Assembly (NCBI GenBank): GCA_964489955.1
Contig: CAZBAV010000066.1
Coordinates: 1 to 23,223 of the forward strand
Direction of reading: 5' to 3'
DNA from: Leadbetterella sp964489955
Lineage (GTDB): Bacteria; Bacteroidota; Bacteroidia; Cytophagales; Spirosomataceae
Length of the DNA: 23,223 nucleotides
A program made the translations under genes and the position numbers. Shown piece by piece: positions 6,679-14,752 of the stretch (positions are counted from its first letter, which is position 1; the number at the start of each line of letters is the position of its first letter). The notes under the pieces were generated by a model. It was not told the origin of the DNA and ran no database searches. It worked only from the letters and a program-made list of their open reading frames with translations.

Positions 6679-7518
6679 TTAGTTTTCAACACCTATTACA
6701 GAAAACATTCCTTTAAGATCAGTAGAACCGTTTCCACCCAGATTATCGACGAACCTGGTCATCTGAACCGCCGTATGAATATTAGGTGTGGCATTGTCAC
6801 CCATTCCCGTTCCTGTAGACAAGGTAATTTTGTTTATAGCTCCACTAAGTAGCTTATCTAAATCTGCTTTAATGCTGATTTTTGGAGCATTACTACCCAC
6901 AACCGCGTTTGTAGCTAGATCTAAAGTGATGCTTCGGTACGCATCTACTCCCTGAGTATATTTACCTGCTTCACCTTCCACCGTGCTTCCTGTATGTATA
7001 GACAGGGCCTTACTGTCTGTACCATAAAAGCCTTCTATCTTTGTAAAACGATAGCCACTTCCCCACTCCCACATCATTTCTGTATCATTAGCCCCTGCGG
7101 CTGCATAAAATTTAGGAAATTTCACCTGATCTAATGTATTGAGATCACTCCTGACTCCTAAGCCAAACCTAATTTGCTTATACTCACCAGAGGGAACGTT
7201 AGACAGTACATAATTTAAAGAGGACGCTTTAGCCTGATCAATTACCGTAGCTCCTTTGTCTAAATCATTGGCATTGTAAGGAATTTCCGTTCCGTCTGTT
7301 TTCACCAAGCGTATATTGCTGATTACATACTTTAGCTCTATAAAACGGTGCAGCTGACCTGCTTCTGAGGTATTGGTAGTCGTTCCAAGGACAATCTCCG
7401 TGTCTTTAAAAGTATTTTTAAAGGATAAAGTGAGATTATTGGCCGCGGGAGTAACATTGTCTTTTCCGCAAGAAGCAAAAAACAGCGAAGTGACGCATAA
7501 AATAAGATATTTTTTCAT
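6679..7518 (-). CDS. MbnP-like copper-binding lipoprotein
   Basis: Encodes 279 aa. The lipoprotein signal ends at Cys17 (LFFASC). The body matches the MbnP-type domain: a Gly/Thr-rich start, FIELKYVISNIRLVKTDG (59-76), the MMWEWGSGYRFTKIEG signature (148-163) with Trp150 and Trp152, and a SIHTGS motif with His175. His57 and His248 are the other notable histidines. In characterised relatives copper is bound by His side chains and a kynurenine made from Trp by the MbnH partner, so one of the two Trp here is a likely target (inference). It follows the TonB receptor by 21 bp and precedes the MbnH-like gene on the same strand. It was probably transcribed with the receptor. No methanobactin biosynthesis genes are in the window, in line with MbnP/MbnH pairs known outside that pathway. 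Confidence 0.8.
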   Translation of the reverse strand: MKKYLILCVTSLFFASCGKDNVTPAANNLTLSFKNTFKDTEIVLGTTTNTSEAGQLHRFIELKYVISNIRLVKTDGTEIPYNANDLDKGATVIDQAKASSLNYVLSNVPSGEYKQIRFGLGVRSDLNTLDQVKFPKFYAAAGANDTEMMWEWGSGYRFTKIEGFYGTDSKALSIHTGSTVEGEAGKYTQGVDAYRSITLDLATNAVVGSNAPKISIKADLDKLLSGAINKITLSTGTGMGDNATPNIHTAVQMTRFVDNLGGNGSTDLKGMFSVIGVEN

Positions 7519-7539
7519 TTTGAAAATGTATTAAAATAG

Positions 7540-9522
7540 TTAAAAATTAATCTTTAGAGAGGTAAATAAATTTCGACCCATTCTCGGGATATTTCCCCAG
7601 TCGGCATACGTGCTATAGTATTCATTTAGTAGGTTTTCAGCCCCGGCTTGTACCACACAATGCAGGTTTCCCAGATAAAAAGAGTAGTCAGCAGAAATAT
7701 TAATAACCGTGTAAAACGGGGTTTCATCTTCCCCATACTCCGGACTGAAACGTCTCTGGGTTAAATCGCCGTTTACAGAAGCTTGTACCCCTATTTTTTT
7801 GTAACCGTAATGCAGAGAAGTTTGGTAACTTAAAGGCCTTATGAAAGGTAAATTGCCACCTTTGTTATCTAAACCCCTTGCATAAGCCATAGTCCCTTTC
7901 CAGTGCAATCCATGTGTAAGGGTATAGCTGGCATTTAATGAAAAATTAAATAAGGTGGCATAATCCAGAGAAGTATACCCTTTTACACCCACTGACTGGT
8001 AATTCATAGGGCTTCCCATGCTTAAAATCCTGCCTATGATGTAGTTCTGTATATAAAAGTAATTGGTCTTAGCCTGAACACTAAGCCTATCATTCTTAAA
8101 TCCTACACTAGCATTCCCTTCATACGAAATCTCGTTTTTAAGATTAGGATTACCTATATAATCATATCGGTCAAAACTATTATAAATATAGTATCCATAC
8201 CCTTCAGAAACGGATGGAGCACGATGACCATAACCTGCCCCAACTGAGAAATTAAACCTTTGAAAGTCCAGATTATAACTGGTGTGTAAACTTGGAAGAA
8301 ACCTTGTCTTCTCTTGTGGTGCTCCCGGATGAAAAATCCAGTTAAAGTCGGCATACTTAGAGTAGTTGTAATTTAAACCTAAAGACCCTCCCACGTTAAG
8401 ATAGCTTTTCTGACTCAACTCCCAGGAATTATTCGTAGAAAGACCTGCATATCTTGTGGTTACCCATGGCCAGCTATAGGCAAACATGGTTCTGTTGCTG
8501 CGGTCTTGCGGATACATACGCATTTCAGCTATGGAAAGGTTATGATATGCATTCAGCTGCAACTCAGAAGAATATTTATCCTTTCTGGCACTCAGTTTTG
8601 AAACCAAGCCGTACGTAGTGCTCCAGCCAGGCATATCCATATGAACCAGGTTCTCTGGTCGTTTGGTATCGTCCATGTAATGTTCTACTGCGTTATAATA
8701 AACCTTACTATCCCATACTTTCAGTAAACCATTTTCAAACAACTGCTTAAATGAAGCTGATGTAATCAAAGCCCTTGACAGCCATAAATCCATAGGTAAG
8801 GCAGGGAAACCAACATCTTTGGCTTTATCAAAAATAGCGTCTACACGTACAGACGACAGAGAACCGGTTTTATAAGCCAAGCCTAAAGAAGTATTAAATT
8901 TATTAAACTGAGAGTGCTTTACCACTTCGTTATTTCCATCAGAGTAATTACCTGCATTTCTAAAAGACACGCTTGCATCTACAACAAACTTCTTATTGGA
9001 AAAAGCTAAATTCCCTAAGTTGAAAAACTGTTTGTTGTTTAGCTCAAAGCCCGTTTGATAGGTTCCTTTGCAAAGATCATGCTCATTGAAAGATGTACTC
9101 TTACGTTTTAAATCAATACTCCCTGCCACTGTAGCACCATGCATGCCTCCCTCCTGCCCTGACTTAATATCTATGGTAGCCAGGTTATTACTTTCTACAT
9201 ATGATGTAACGGGATCCATTTTATCTGTGCAGGCACCAAAAATATGCATTCCGTCTATCGTAATTTTTGACCGTTCCGTACTCATATTATTGAGTAGCGG
9301 TTCCCATGCATACGCCCCTCTCTTAATGAAACTTATCTGGTCTGATGAGGCCAGAAATTCATCTACAGAAACAGCCATTTTCATTTCTGTTTCAATTTTC
9401 TTTTTAATTCCCTTTACATGGACTTCCTGCAACTGTATACTTTTTATACTATCGTTCGGAACCTGTGCATGAAGCTGTAGAATCCCGAGAAACATTAGGG
9501 TGGTAAATATTAGTTTTGTCAT
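7540..9522 (-). CDS. TonB-dependent receptor, OprC/NosA-like (copper)
   Basis: Encodes 660 aa from the ATG at 9522, which gives a clean signal peptide (TKLIFTTLMFLGILQLHAQ). An ATG at 9540 would overlap the upstream gene. The plug domain follows (about residues 30-145), then a 22-strand-type barrel ending in F (LFTSLKINF). The plug contains GMHIFGACTDKMDP, a CxxxM motif, and the barrel has EHYMDD (HxM) and VHMDMPG. CxxxM and HxM are the copper ligands of the outer-membrane receptors OprC and NosA, so copper or a copper complex is the expected cargo. There is no SusC-type N-terminal carboxypeptidase-like domain, unlike the receptor at 19706-22849. It starts 1 nt after the lipoprotein gene and is followed by the MbnP-like gene. 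Confidence in the receptor class is very high and in the copper ligand good. Confidence 0.9.
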   Translation of the reverse strand: MTKLIFTTLMFLGILQLHAQVPNDSIKSIQLQEVHVKGIKKKIETEMKMAVSVDEFLASSDQISFIKRGAYAWEPLLNNMSTERSKITIDGMHIFGACTDKMDPVTSYVESNNLATIDIKSGQEGGMHGATVAGSIDLKRKSTSFNEHDLCKGTYQTGFELNNKQFFNLGNLAFSNKKFVVDASVSFRNAGNYSDGNNEVVKHSQFNKFNTSLGLAYKTGSLSSVRVDAIFDKAKDVGFPALPMDLWLSRALITSASFKQLFENGLLKVWDSKVYYNAVEHYMDDTKRPENLVHMDMPGWSTTYGLVSKLSARKDKYSSELQLNAYHNLSIAEMRMYPQDRSNRTMFAYSWPWVTTRYAGLSTNNSWELSQKSYLNVGGSLGLNYNYSKYADFNWIFHPGAPQEKTRFLPSLHTSYNLDFQRFNFSVGAGYGHRAPSVSEGYGYYIYNSFDRYDYIGNPNLKNEISYEGNASVGFKNDRLSVQAKTNYFYIQNYIIGRILSMGSPMNYQSVGVKGYTSLDYATLFNFSLNASYTLTHGLHWKGTMAYARGLDNKGGNLPFIRPLSYQTSLHYGYKKIGVQASVNGDLTQRRFSPEYGEDETPFYTVINISADYSFYLGNLHCVVQAGAENLLNEYYSTYADWGNIPRMGRNLFTSLKINF

Positions 9523-9523
9523 A

Positions 9524-10429
9524 TCAGAACAAAATATCAATAAATAGTTCGCTTTTTATCCCGTTTACACCTGGTGTAAAATCGCTTGGTACCTCCGTGC
9601 CTTTGACAACTTCTCCGGCTGCATTAAGCATAATAAAATTAAGTGTCCAGTTACCCGTCATTGTGTAATTTACCACACCATAGTATAAGCCAGACGCTTT
9701 CTGAGTGAGGTTCTTATTGTTAGGAGAAGAATGATTTCCCATAGACGGCTCAGGCATCCGCGGATCCAGAACCAAGGTATAGTTGCTGACTTCTGTATAG
9801 GCTAATTGCAGTGAATCCGATAAACCATTGTACTCGTAAATCCCTGCAATCAATTCATTTTCTGCCACCTTAGGCTTCAACGGCTCTACAAGAGCAATCA
9901 TGTATTGCTTCTTATCCTTACCAATAAAAGTGGTCATATTCAGATTTTTATTGGTTTGCTCACGTACAGCCACAGGTTGCTTTACTGAAAAACTCCTATC
10001 CCCAACCTCCAGGGTTAAGAGTAGATTCCAATTTGTCCTTACACTACTCTCATTTGTAAACACTACATAACCGTAATAATAGTTTTCACTGCTATTGTAC
10101 TTTAAATGGTAGCTGTGAGGGCAGGAAGAATTGTCCTCCTCTAAGTCCGTCATGACAGGCAAAAAAGTCACTTTCCCGTTTTTGACGGCTTGACTAGTAT
10201 GCATATCAGATATTTTTAATCGGATTTCATTATATCCTTTATGAAACAAGCCATTTAAGGCTTCCATGCTTACACTATAGTCTTCAGATTTTATTGAAAA
10301 CACCTCCTTAAATTCATAGGTATCGGTGACTTCTCTATTTATTTCAGCCTCGAAATCTGTCTTGTCTAGCGTACATGAAGAAACAATTGCAAATAGGATT
10401 GCAATGAATGTAAGTTTTGAAAATTTCAT
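9524..10429 (-). CDS. Lipoprotein with two YtkA/FixH-like halves
   Basis: Encodes 301 aa from the ATG at 10429, which gives a lipoprotein signal (KFSKLTFIAILFAIVSSC, lipid Cys19). An ATG at 10456 would put nine extra residues before it. Two similar halves are visible. The first has KVTFLPVMTD...SSCPHS then YYYGYVVFTNES...NWNLLLTLEV. The second has YTLVLDPRMPEPSMGNHSSP then LYYGVVNYTMTGNWTLNFIML. The second, with MPxxSMGNH and GNW, matches the YtkA/FixH-like beta-sandwich seen in metal-related periplasmic proteins. Met225, Met230 and His233, and Met93, Cys103 and His105 in the first half, are potential soft-metal ligands. Its stop is 1 nt before the receptor start, so the two are translationally linked. 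A copper-handling surface partner of the receptor is inferred. Confidence 0.75.
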   Translation of the reverse strand: MKFSKLTFIAILFAIVSSCTLDKTDFEAEINREVTDTYEFKEVFSIKSEDYSVSMEALNGLFHKGYNEIRLKISDMHTSQAVKNGKVTFLPVMTDLEEDNSSCPHSYHLKYNSSENYYYGYVVFTNESSVRTNWNLLLTLEVGDRSFSVKQPVAVREQTNKNLNMTTFIGKDKKQYMIALVEPLKPKVAENELIAGIYEYNGLSDSLQLAYTEVSNYTLVLDPRMPEPSMGNHSSPNNKNLTQKASGLYYGVVNYTMTGNWTLNFIMLNAAGEVVKGTEVPSDFTPGVNGIKSELFIDILF

Positions 10430-10755
10430 TCTAAAAGAAAGTAAATTGAAATTCATGACTCTTTGGAGTCAAATAATGCCTTAAAGGGAGTATTATCAAA
10501 ATTGATTTCCACACCCCAGGTATCAGCTTAAGCCACTACTGGTTACCTGTTAATAAAAACTTGACTTTAGCAAGTATCCAATTGAGAGGACTCTTCTGAC
10601 CAGATACCTTTTGTTTACTCAAATCCGCAACTGCCTTGCCTGAATACTTCTGTTTTTCCGAATAATATCCTTTTCGCTTACGAGACTATCTCATAAAACT
10701 CACAGATTTAAACAGAAACACGTACCCAAAATGACAAAACAGAGATGCCTCAAGA
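10430..10755. other. Intergenic region of about 325 bp in the copper-type locus
   Basis: The region lies between the second Cys-motif gene and the lipoprotein gene, both on the minus strand. It has an open minus-strand frame at 10536-10685 without ATG and no recognisable domain, which is not called as a gene. A weak ACTTG/CAAGT stem with a short T-run on the minus strand lies around 10558-10576. Nothing firm was found. Confidence 0.4.
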
Positions 10756-11304
10756 CTATTGTCTCAAGTTGAATAAACTGAGCAATTCACCCTTAGGCGG
10801 GTTAAAAAGAGAAAAAACCGGGGGATTGGGAAGATATAATTTATAAAAAAAGTTAAAGGAGTCCTTTATGAAAGAAGCTACTGTGGCTGAAATAAAACAG
10901 AAATCTTCATTTTGATTGATACTTTCAGATGTAAAAAAATGAGTAAGGAAAGCATTCATAGCCTGATTCTCATCATTCTCCTTTGATTGGGCAATTTTCT
11001 CGGCTAAATAGCACTTTCCGTCACAGTGTAGCTCAGGAAGATTTTTATTAACACAATATACTTTTATTATGTAATCTTTACGCAATTCATAATCGAAAAC
11101 GAGAATAGGAATCACCATTGTCTTTATACAAAACAACAGTACTAATGTTAGCTTACCTATTTTCTTTAACCTTCGCAATTTCTTACTGAAATATAATAGT
11201 TTGAAGCCTATTCTCTGACAACAACATCGGTCAAACACCAACAATTGCCTTGCATTTAAAATGGCCTCTTTAATACGATATAAAGATAAGTGTCTCTTAT
11301 CCAA
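10756..11304 (-). CDS. Second membrane-anchored C-x9-C-x3-C protein
   Basis: The frame from ATG 11304 gives 182 aa, but the first 42 residues have no counterpart in the paralogue at 3814-4203. A TTG at 11178 gives 140 aa starting just before the hydrophobic segment. It lies 9 nt after a TATATTTC box (11188-11195), with TTG at 11219-11221. The shorter start is therefore quite likely. The conserved core is KTMVIPILVFDYELRKDYII followed by C84-x9-C94-DGK-C98-YLAEKI (numbered from 11304), nearly identical in layout to the first copy. The C-terminus has a hydrophobic Phe-rich stretch and SLFNPPKGE, echoing the FFHPP end of the paralogue. The function is unknown. The place at the head of the copper-type locus suggests a role in copper binding or delivery (inference). 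Confidence 0.7.
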   Translation of the reverse strand: MDKRHLSLYRIKEAILNARQLLVFDRCCCQRIGFKLLYFSKKLRRLKKIGKLTLVLLFCIKTMVIPILVFDYELRKDYIIKVYCVNKNLPELHCDGKCYLAEKIAQSKENDENQAMNAFLTHFFTSESINQNEDFCFISATVASFIKDSFNFFYKLYLPNPPVFSLFNPPKGELLSLFNLRQ

Positions 11305-11991
11305 AAGAGGTTTTTAGATACGAAAAACAAAACACAAAGCATAAATAATGAAACGCATTCCTTTACATGTGTGAATTATGAAATAAAGTGCATTAACCTA
11401 AATTCGATTGAAACAACATAGATTTAAGTACATGTAAATCCAGTACAATAAAGTATACATAGTGTAAAGACCGGCTCCAAAGTATGTGAACAGCCTCAGC
11501 TGTTTATACTTATTAAAAAAAATACCTATATTTATATGCGTTTTGTACTATAAATCTATACATTAAATACCAAACGGAGATTCAAAGCCATTTTAAAACA
11601 ATTGGTCTTCTAGAATAAATACAAGAGCCTTAATAAAGACCAAAATTGTGTTCCTCTTGTCTGGATTTGATGTTAAGCTCGTTTAAATAGGAACACTCCA
11701 AAATAGATACAAAAATGGCAGAGGTTTACTTCAGAAATTAAAAATATTCATAGAACATAAACTTATAATATTAAACCATATAGAAACAATAATAGATTAA
11801 GGTGACATAAGGAATATAAGTATTCTTCACATGGCTAGTGGAGTGAAAGTTAATTTGTCTTCTCTTTTTGTTTTCACCTATGCACTGAGCTCTGTCGATG
11901 TGTGATTCGCTTAAATAGACTATAGTTACTCAAAAAATATTACATCCGGCTTTTAAAAACAAGGTAACTTGAGGCTTATAAGACATATTAA
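11305..11991. other. AT-rich gene-free region of about 690 bp
   Basis: No frame here shows protein-like composition or a recognisable domain. The stretch is strongly AT-rich with many stops in all frames. A 6-bp stem AACAGC/GCTGTT around 11490 is the only small structure noticed. It marks the boundary between the minus-strand copper-type locus and the plus-strand accessory genes, and could hold remnants too decayed to recognise. Confidence 0.4.
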
Positions 11992-12673
11992 ATGACAACA
12001 CTACCTCAAGACATAAAAGAAAGATTTTACAAAACAATCAAAGGGGATATTTTACCTGAAGACTTCCAACAGTGGTTATATACTGAGAAAAAGCTTAAAA
12101 ATCATTTAACTACCTTGACTTGATTTCATTAAGTTTTAAGAAAAGTGGGGCGAAATATGAACTCTGGAACTTACTGAAAAAGTATATTGACCTTGGGAGT
12201 TTGAAAAATACAAAATGCTTGGACTTTTAAACGAAGCTAAGCAAAAAACAGAACGACTACCATACATATTAATGGAGTTTTACGACCTGTACTGTAAAGG
12301 TTATGAATTCTTTCAAGACCTCGGACTTGGAATAGGACTTGCCGTTGAATTGCCGAGAGTAAATAACACCACTGCGGACACGTGGGATAAACTAACAACC
12401 GAGCAACAAAAAGAACTCTTAGATAGTTTTTCGCTAGAGCTTCAAGACTGTATTGAACAAGTTGTTTACTGGCTTGAGACAAGGAAAATAATATTAACAG
12501 GCGAGCAAGACGAAATTGGTTATTATGACTATGAAGATTTACGAACCGAAGAAGAAAGGAAATTAAAACTTTGGGTGACTGTTTGTGAAGATAAAGAAAC
12601 AGGTTTTTCAGCAAGTAAGAATGCACTTGGGGACAAACAGAATGACAAAAAATGGTGGGAATTTGGGAAGTAA
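11992..12673 (+). pseudogene. Frameshifted hypothetical gene
   Basis: Three reading frames join into one protein-like product. ATG 11992 opens MTTLPQDIKERFYKTIKGD and runs to TGA 12121-12123. The sequence continues from about 12111 in another frame (YLDLISLSFKKSGAKYELW...KKYIDLG). It then shifts again near 12191-12200 into the frame ending at 12673 (EFEKYKMLGLLNEAKQKTER...). The last part alone is an apparent 152-aa frame from ATG 12215. The joined product, about 225 aa, would be a soluble, charged protein with YILMEFYDLYCKGY and a C-terminal KKWWEFGK; no domain was recognised. Two frameshifts imply a broken gene, though draft sequencing errors cannot be excluded. It is the first gene of the cassette-like series and is followed by hairpin A. 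Confidence 0.65.
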
Positions 12674-12710
12674 AAACAATAGACGGACAAAGAAAAACAC
12701 GCTATAACAA

Positions 12711-12836
12711 AATATTGTCAAAAGCGGGGGTGAAGTCCTTTGATTGGACATTTGTGAAAAATTCAACATTTGTTCTTCGATTGAACTTTTGTGCTAAAAG
12801 TCCCCGCCTTCGGTAATATCCGAACCGTTAGTTGTA
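12711..12836. repeat. Imperfect hairpin A (cassette-junction-like element)
   Basis: The left arm at 12711-12730 and right arm at 12801-12820 pair imperfectly; 14 of 20 positions match and most mismatches are transitions. The arms share ATATT and GCGGGG. The loop holds two related copies of a GATTGnACnTTTGTG segment. The right side ends in CCGAACCGTTAGTTGTAA (12820-12837), the same core found in hairpin C. The next start codon is 49 nt beyond the core. Confidence 0.6.
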
Positions 12837-12879
12837 AATCAAAAAAGAAAACCCTCTAGACAAATTTTAAAAGAAAAAA

Positions 12880-13650
12880 ATGAGCACCGAAAAAATACTA
12901 TTCACGAATTTGATGTAAAGTTAATTTACGAATATTTCGCAAGTACACAACGACAAGGCCCAGGGAATGTGGAAGAAACAATCAAAGCTTTGGGCTTTAT
13001 AAATGGACTGAATGAAAACTCAAAGATTGCTGACATAGGTTGTGGAACCGGAGGTCAAACGTTTACATTAGCTGAAAATACAAATTGTGAAATTATAGGA
13101 ATCGATATTTGGCAGGATTTTATAGACAAGCTAAACCGCAAAGCAAACAGTGAAAATCTTCAACATAGGGTAAAAGGAATTGTTGGAAGCATGGAAAATC
13201 TCCCGTTTAAGGAGAACGAGTTAGACCTTATTTGGGCAGAAGGTTCAATTTACAATATCCCATTTGAGAGAGGATTGCAGGAGTGGCGAAAATTCCTAAA
13301 AAAAGATGGGTACATTGCTATCACTGAAAATACTTGGTTTACAGAAAACCGGTCAACTGAAATTGAAGAGTTTTGGCAAAAAGCCTATCCACAAATCGAT
13401 ACAATTCCAAACAAAGTTGCTCAAATGCAAAAAGCCAGCTTTTTACCCGTTGCTACTTACATAACTTCCCGAAATTATTTGGACGGACTATTATGTCACG
13501 ACTAAAAAACTACAAGAAGAATTTTTAGAGAAGTATAAAGGGAATAAAACGGTGGAAGTGTTTGTTGCTTCGCAAAGATATGAGGCCGACTTATACTAAA
13601 AGCATAAGCACAATTATGGTTATGTGTTTTATATTGGAAAGAAAATTTGA
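12880..13650 (+). pseudogene. Broken class I SAM-dependent methyltransferase
   Basis: The open frame of 178 codons from 12969 (GTG) to 13505 carries the SAM-binding motif IADIGCGTGGQT, IGIDIWQDFI (acidic end of beta2), GSMENLPF and LDLIWAEGSIYNI, a Methyltransf_11/25-type fold. Protein-like sequence extends on both sides in other frames. Upstream, ATG 12880 (MSTEK) needs one more A in the A-run 12890-12895 to join TIHEFDVKLIYEYF. Downstream, an extra T at 13478-13480 diverts the frame. The true C-terminus (KLQEEFLEKYKGNKTVE...HNYGYVFYIGKKI) continues to TGA 13650, with one in-frame TAA at 13597-13599. Two frameshifts and a stop make this a pseudogene. The substrate is unknown. It stands between hairpins A and B. 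Confidence 0.8.
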
Positions 13651-13672
13651 TATTAAAACAAGCAATAAATCG

Positions 13673-13868
13673 CACTACTGATAAAGTTTGACAAAAGAGC
13701 GGATTTTACGGCTAAGTTGAGCGTTCGTGCTTTTTATACCGCCAATGCTGCCAGGATTGCTTTTTTTTAGTAATTTAGCAAGCCTCTCCGAATTGGCTAT
13801 GTTCGTACAAACCCGAAACTTATGACTCCGTTTTTCCGCCCCTTCCGCAAACTGCCTAACCGTAATGG
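13673..13868. repeat. Imperfect hairpin B (cassette-junction-like element)
   Basis: The left arm (about 13684-13711: AGTTTG...GCGGA...ACGG) is complementary, with mismatches, to the right arm 13828-13853. The right side ends in CCTAACCGTAATGG (13855-13868), a variant of the core in hairpins A and C. The AraC start codon follows 36 nt later. The interior has no hallmark of a gene; a minus-strand frame crossing it appears to be a by-product of the repeat. Confidence 0.5.
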
Positions 13869-13904
13869 ACAATTTTACCGAAACCCACGCCAACAGGCAT
13901 ATTA

Positions 13905-14669
13905 ATGAAATTTGACAAACATTTTCCGACAGAAAAACTAAAACCCTACATCAAATATTTCGTAGTGGTAGAGAAAGAATTGGAAAGGGAATACAAAATA
14001 TTTCCATCTACGGGTTTGGTTATTGGGTTACGGTACAAAGGGCAACTTGCTTCAAAAAAGGACAATACAGAGGACAAACTGAAATCAGCCGTAATTACAG
14101 GTATAACTGACGGCTACAAAGTCTATAAAAATTCCTCTGGTATCGGAATGATTTTAGTTTACTTTTCTGAAATTGGTTTTTCCCACTTTGCTTCGCACCC
14201 AGCCAACGAATTTTATGATCTAATCCTTTCGCTTGATAACCTTTTTGACAAAAACAATGTGGAAGAAGTAGAAGATAAATTAGCTATTGCAACAACCGAC
14301 AGCCAACGAATAAACATTGTTGAACAGTTCTTGTTAACTCAACTAAAAGAAATTGAGACCGACAAACTAATTATTGAAGCCATAAAACTTATTCATCAAA
14401 GCAATGGAACAATCAAAATAAAAGAATTAACCAGCAAATTATTCATCAGCCAAAGCCCTTTCGAAAAACGATTTAGAAAAGTGGTAGGAGCAACTGCCAA
14501 AAAATTCGCTTCCATTGTTCGCTTCAATGCTGTTCTTGACAATATGAACAAAACAAAATCGCTTACAGAAATTTGCTACGAAAACAATTTCTTTGACCAA
14601 GCTCACTTTATCAAAGACTTTAAACAATTCACAGGGGACACACCTGAAAAATTCAAACGCCTTTTGTAG
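13905..14669 (+). CDS. AraC-family transcriptional regulator (accessory)
   Basis: Encodes 254 aa, intact. The N-terminal half (FPTEKLKPYIKYFVVVEKE...) resembles the DUF6597-type sensing domain that precedes AraC HTH domains. The C-terminal half has two HTH units: IKELTSKLFISQSPFEKRFRKVVG and LTEICYENNFFDQAHFIKDFKQFTGDTPEKFKRLL, an unmistakable AraC tail. It differs from the AraC protein at 4547-5407 in length and N-terminus. It is followed at 83 bp by a SnoaL-like gene and then a DUF1398 gene on the same strand. All three lie between hairpins B and C, so they may move as one unit and be co-expressed. The ligand and targets are unknown. Confidence 0.88.
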   Translation: MKFDKHFPTEKLKPYIKYFVVVEKELEREYKIFPSTGLVIGLRYKGQLASKKDNTEDKLKSAVITGITDGYKVYKNSSGIGMILVYFSEIGFSHFASHPANEFYDLILSLDNLFDKNNVEEVEDKLAIATTDSQRINIVEQFLLTQLKEIETDKLIIEAIKLIHQSNGTIKIKELTSKLFISQSPFEKRFRKVVGATAKKFASIVRFNAVLDNMNKTKSLTEICYENNFFDQAHFIKDFKQFTGDTPEKFKRLL

Positions 14670-14752
14670 AAAAACGATTTTTTACAATCATAGGGATTTT
14701 AAGTATTGCAATTTTGAACCGAAAACTCAATTTTTAAATACTAAAAACTATT

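Noticed and set aside
9068..9472. Plus-strand frame of 134 codons inside the TonB receptor gene
   Set aside because: It is antisense to the plug domain of a convincingly coding receptor gene and has no features of its own.
10558..10576. Possible terminator ACTTG/CAAGT with T-run on the minus strand
   Set aside because: The stem is only 5 bp in an AT-rich context and is likely to occur by chance.
10536..10685. Minus-strand open frame (about 49 codons) between the Cys-motif gene and the lipoprotein gene
   Set aside because: It has no ATG and no recognised family, and a stop lies directly upstream. The residues look plausible but the evidence is too thin to call a gene.
13675..13893. Minus-strand frame of 72 codons across hairpin B
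   Set aside because: It lies on the inverted-repeat element. Similar frames in such repeats are usually by-products, and there is no domain or promoter.
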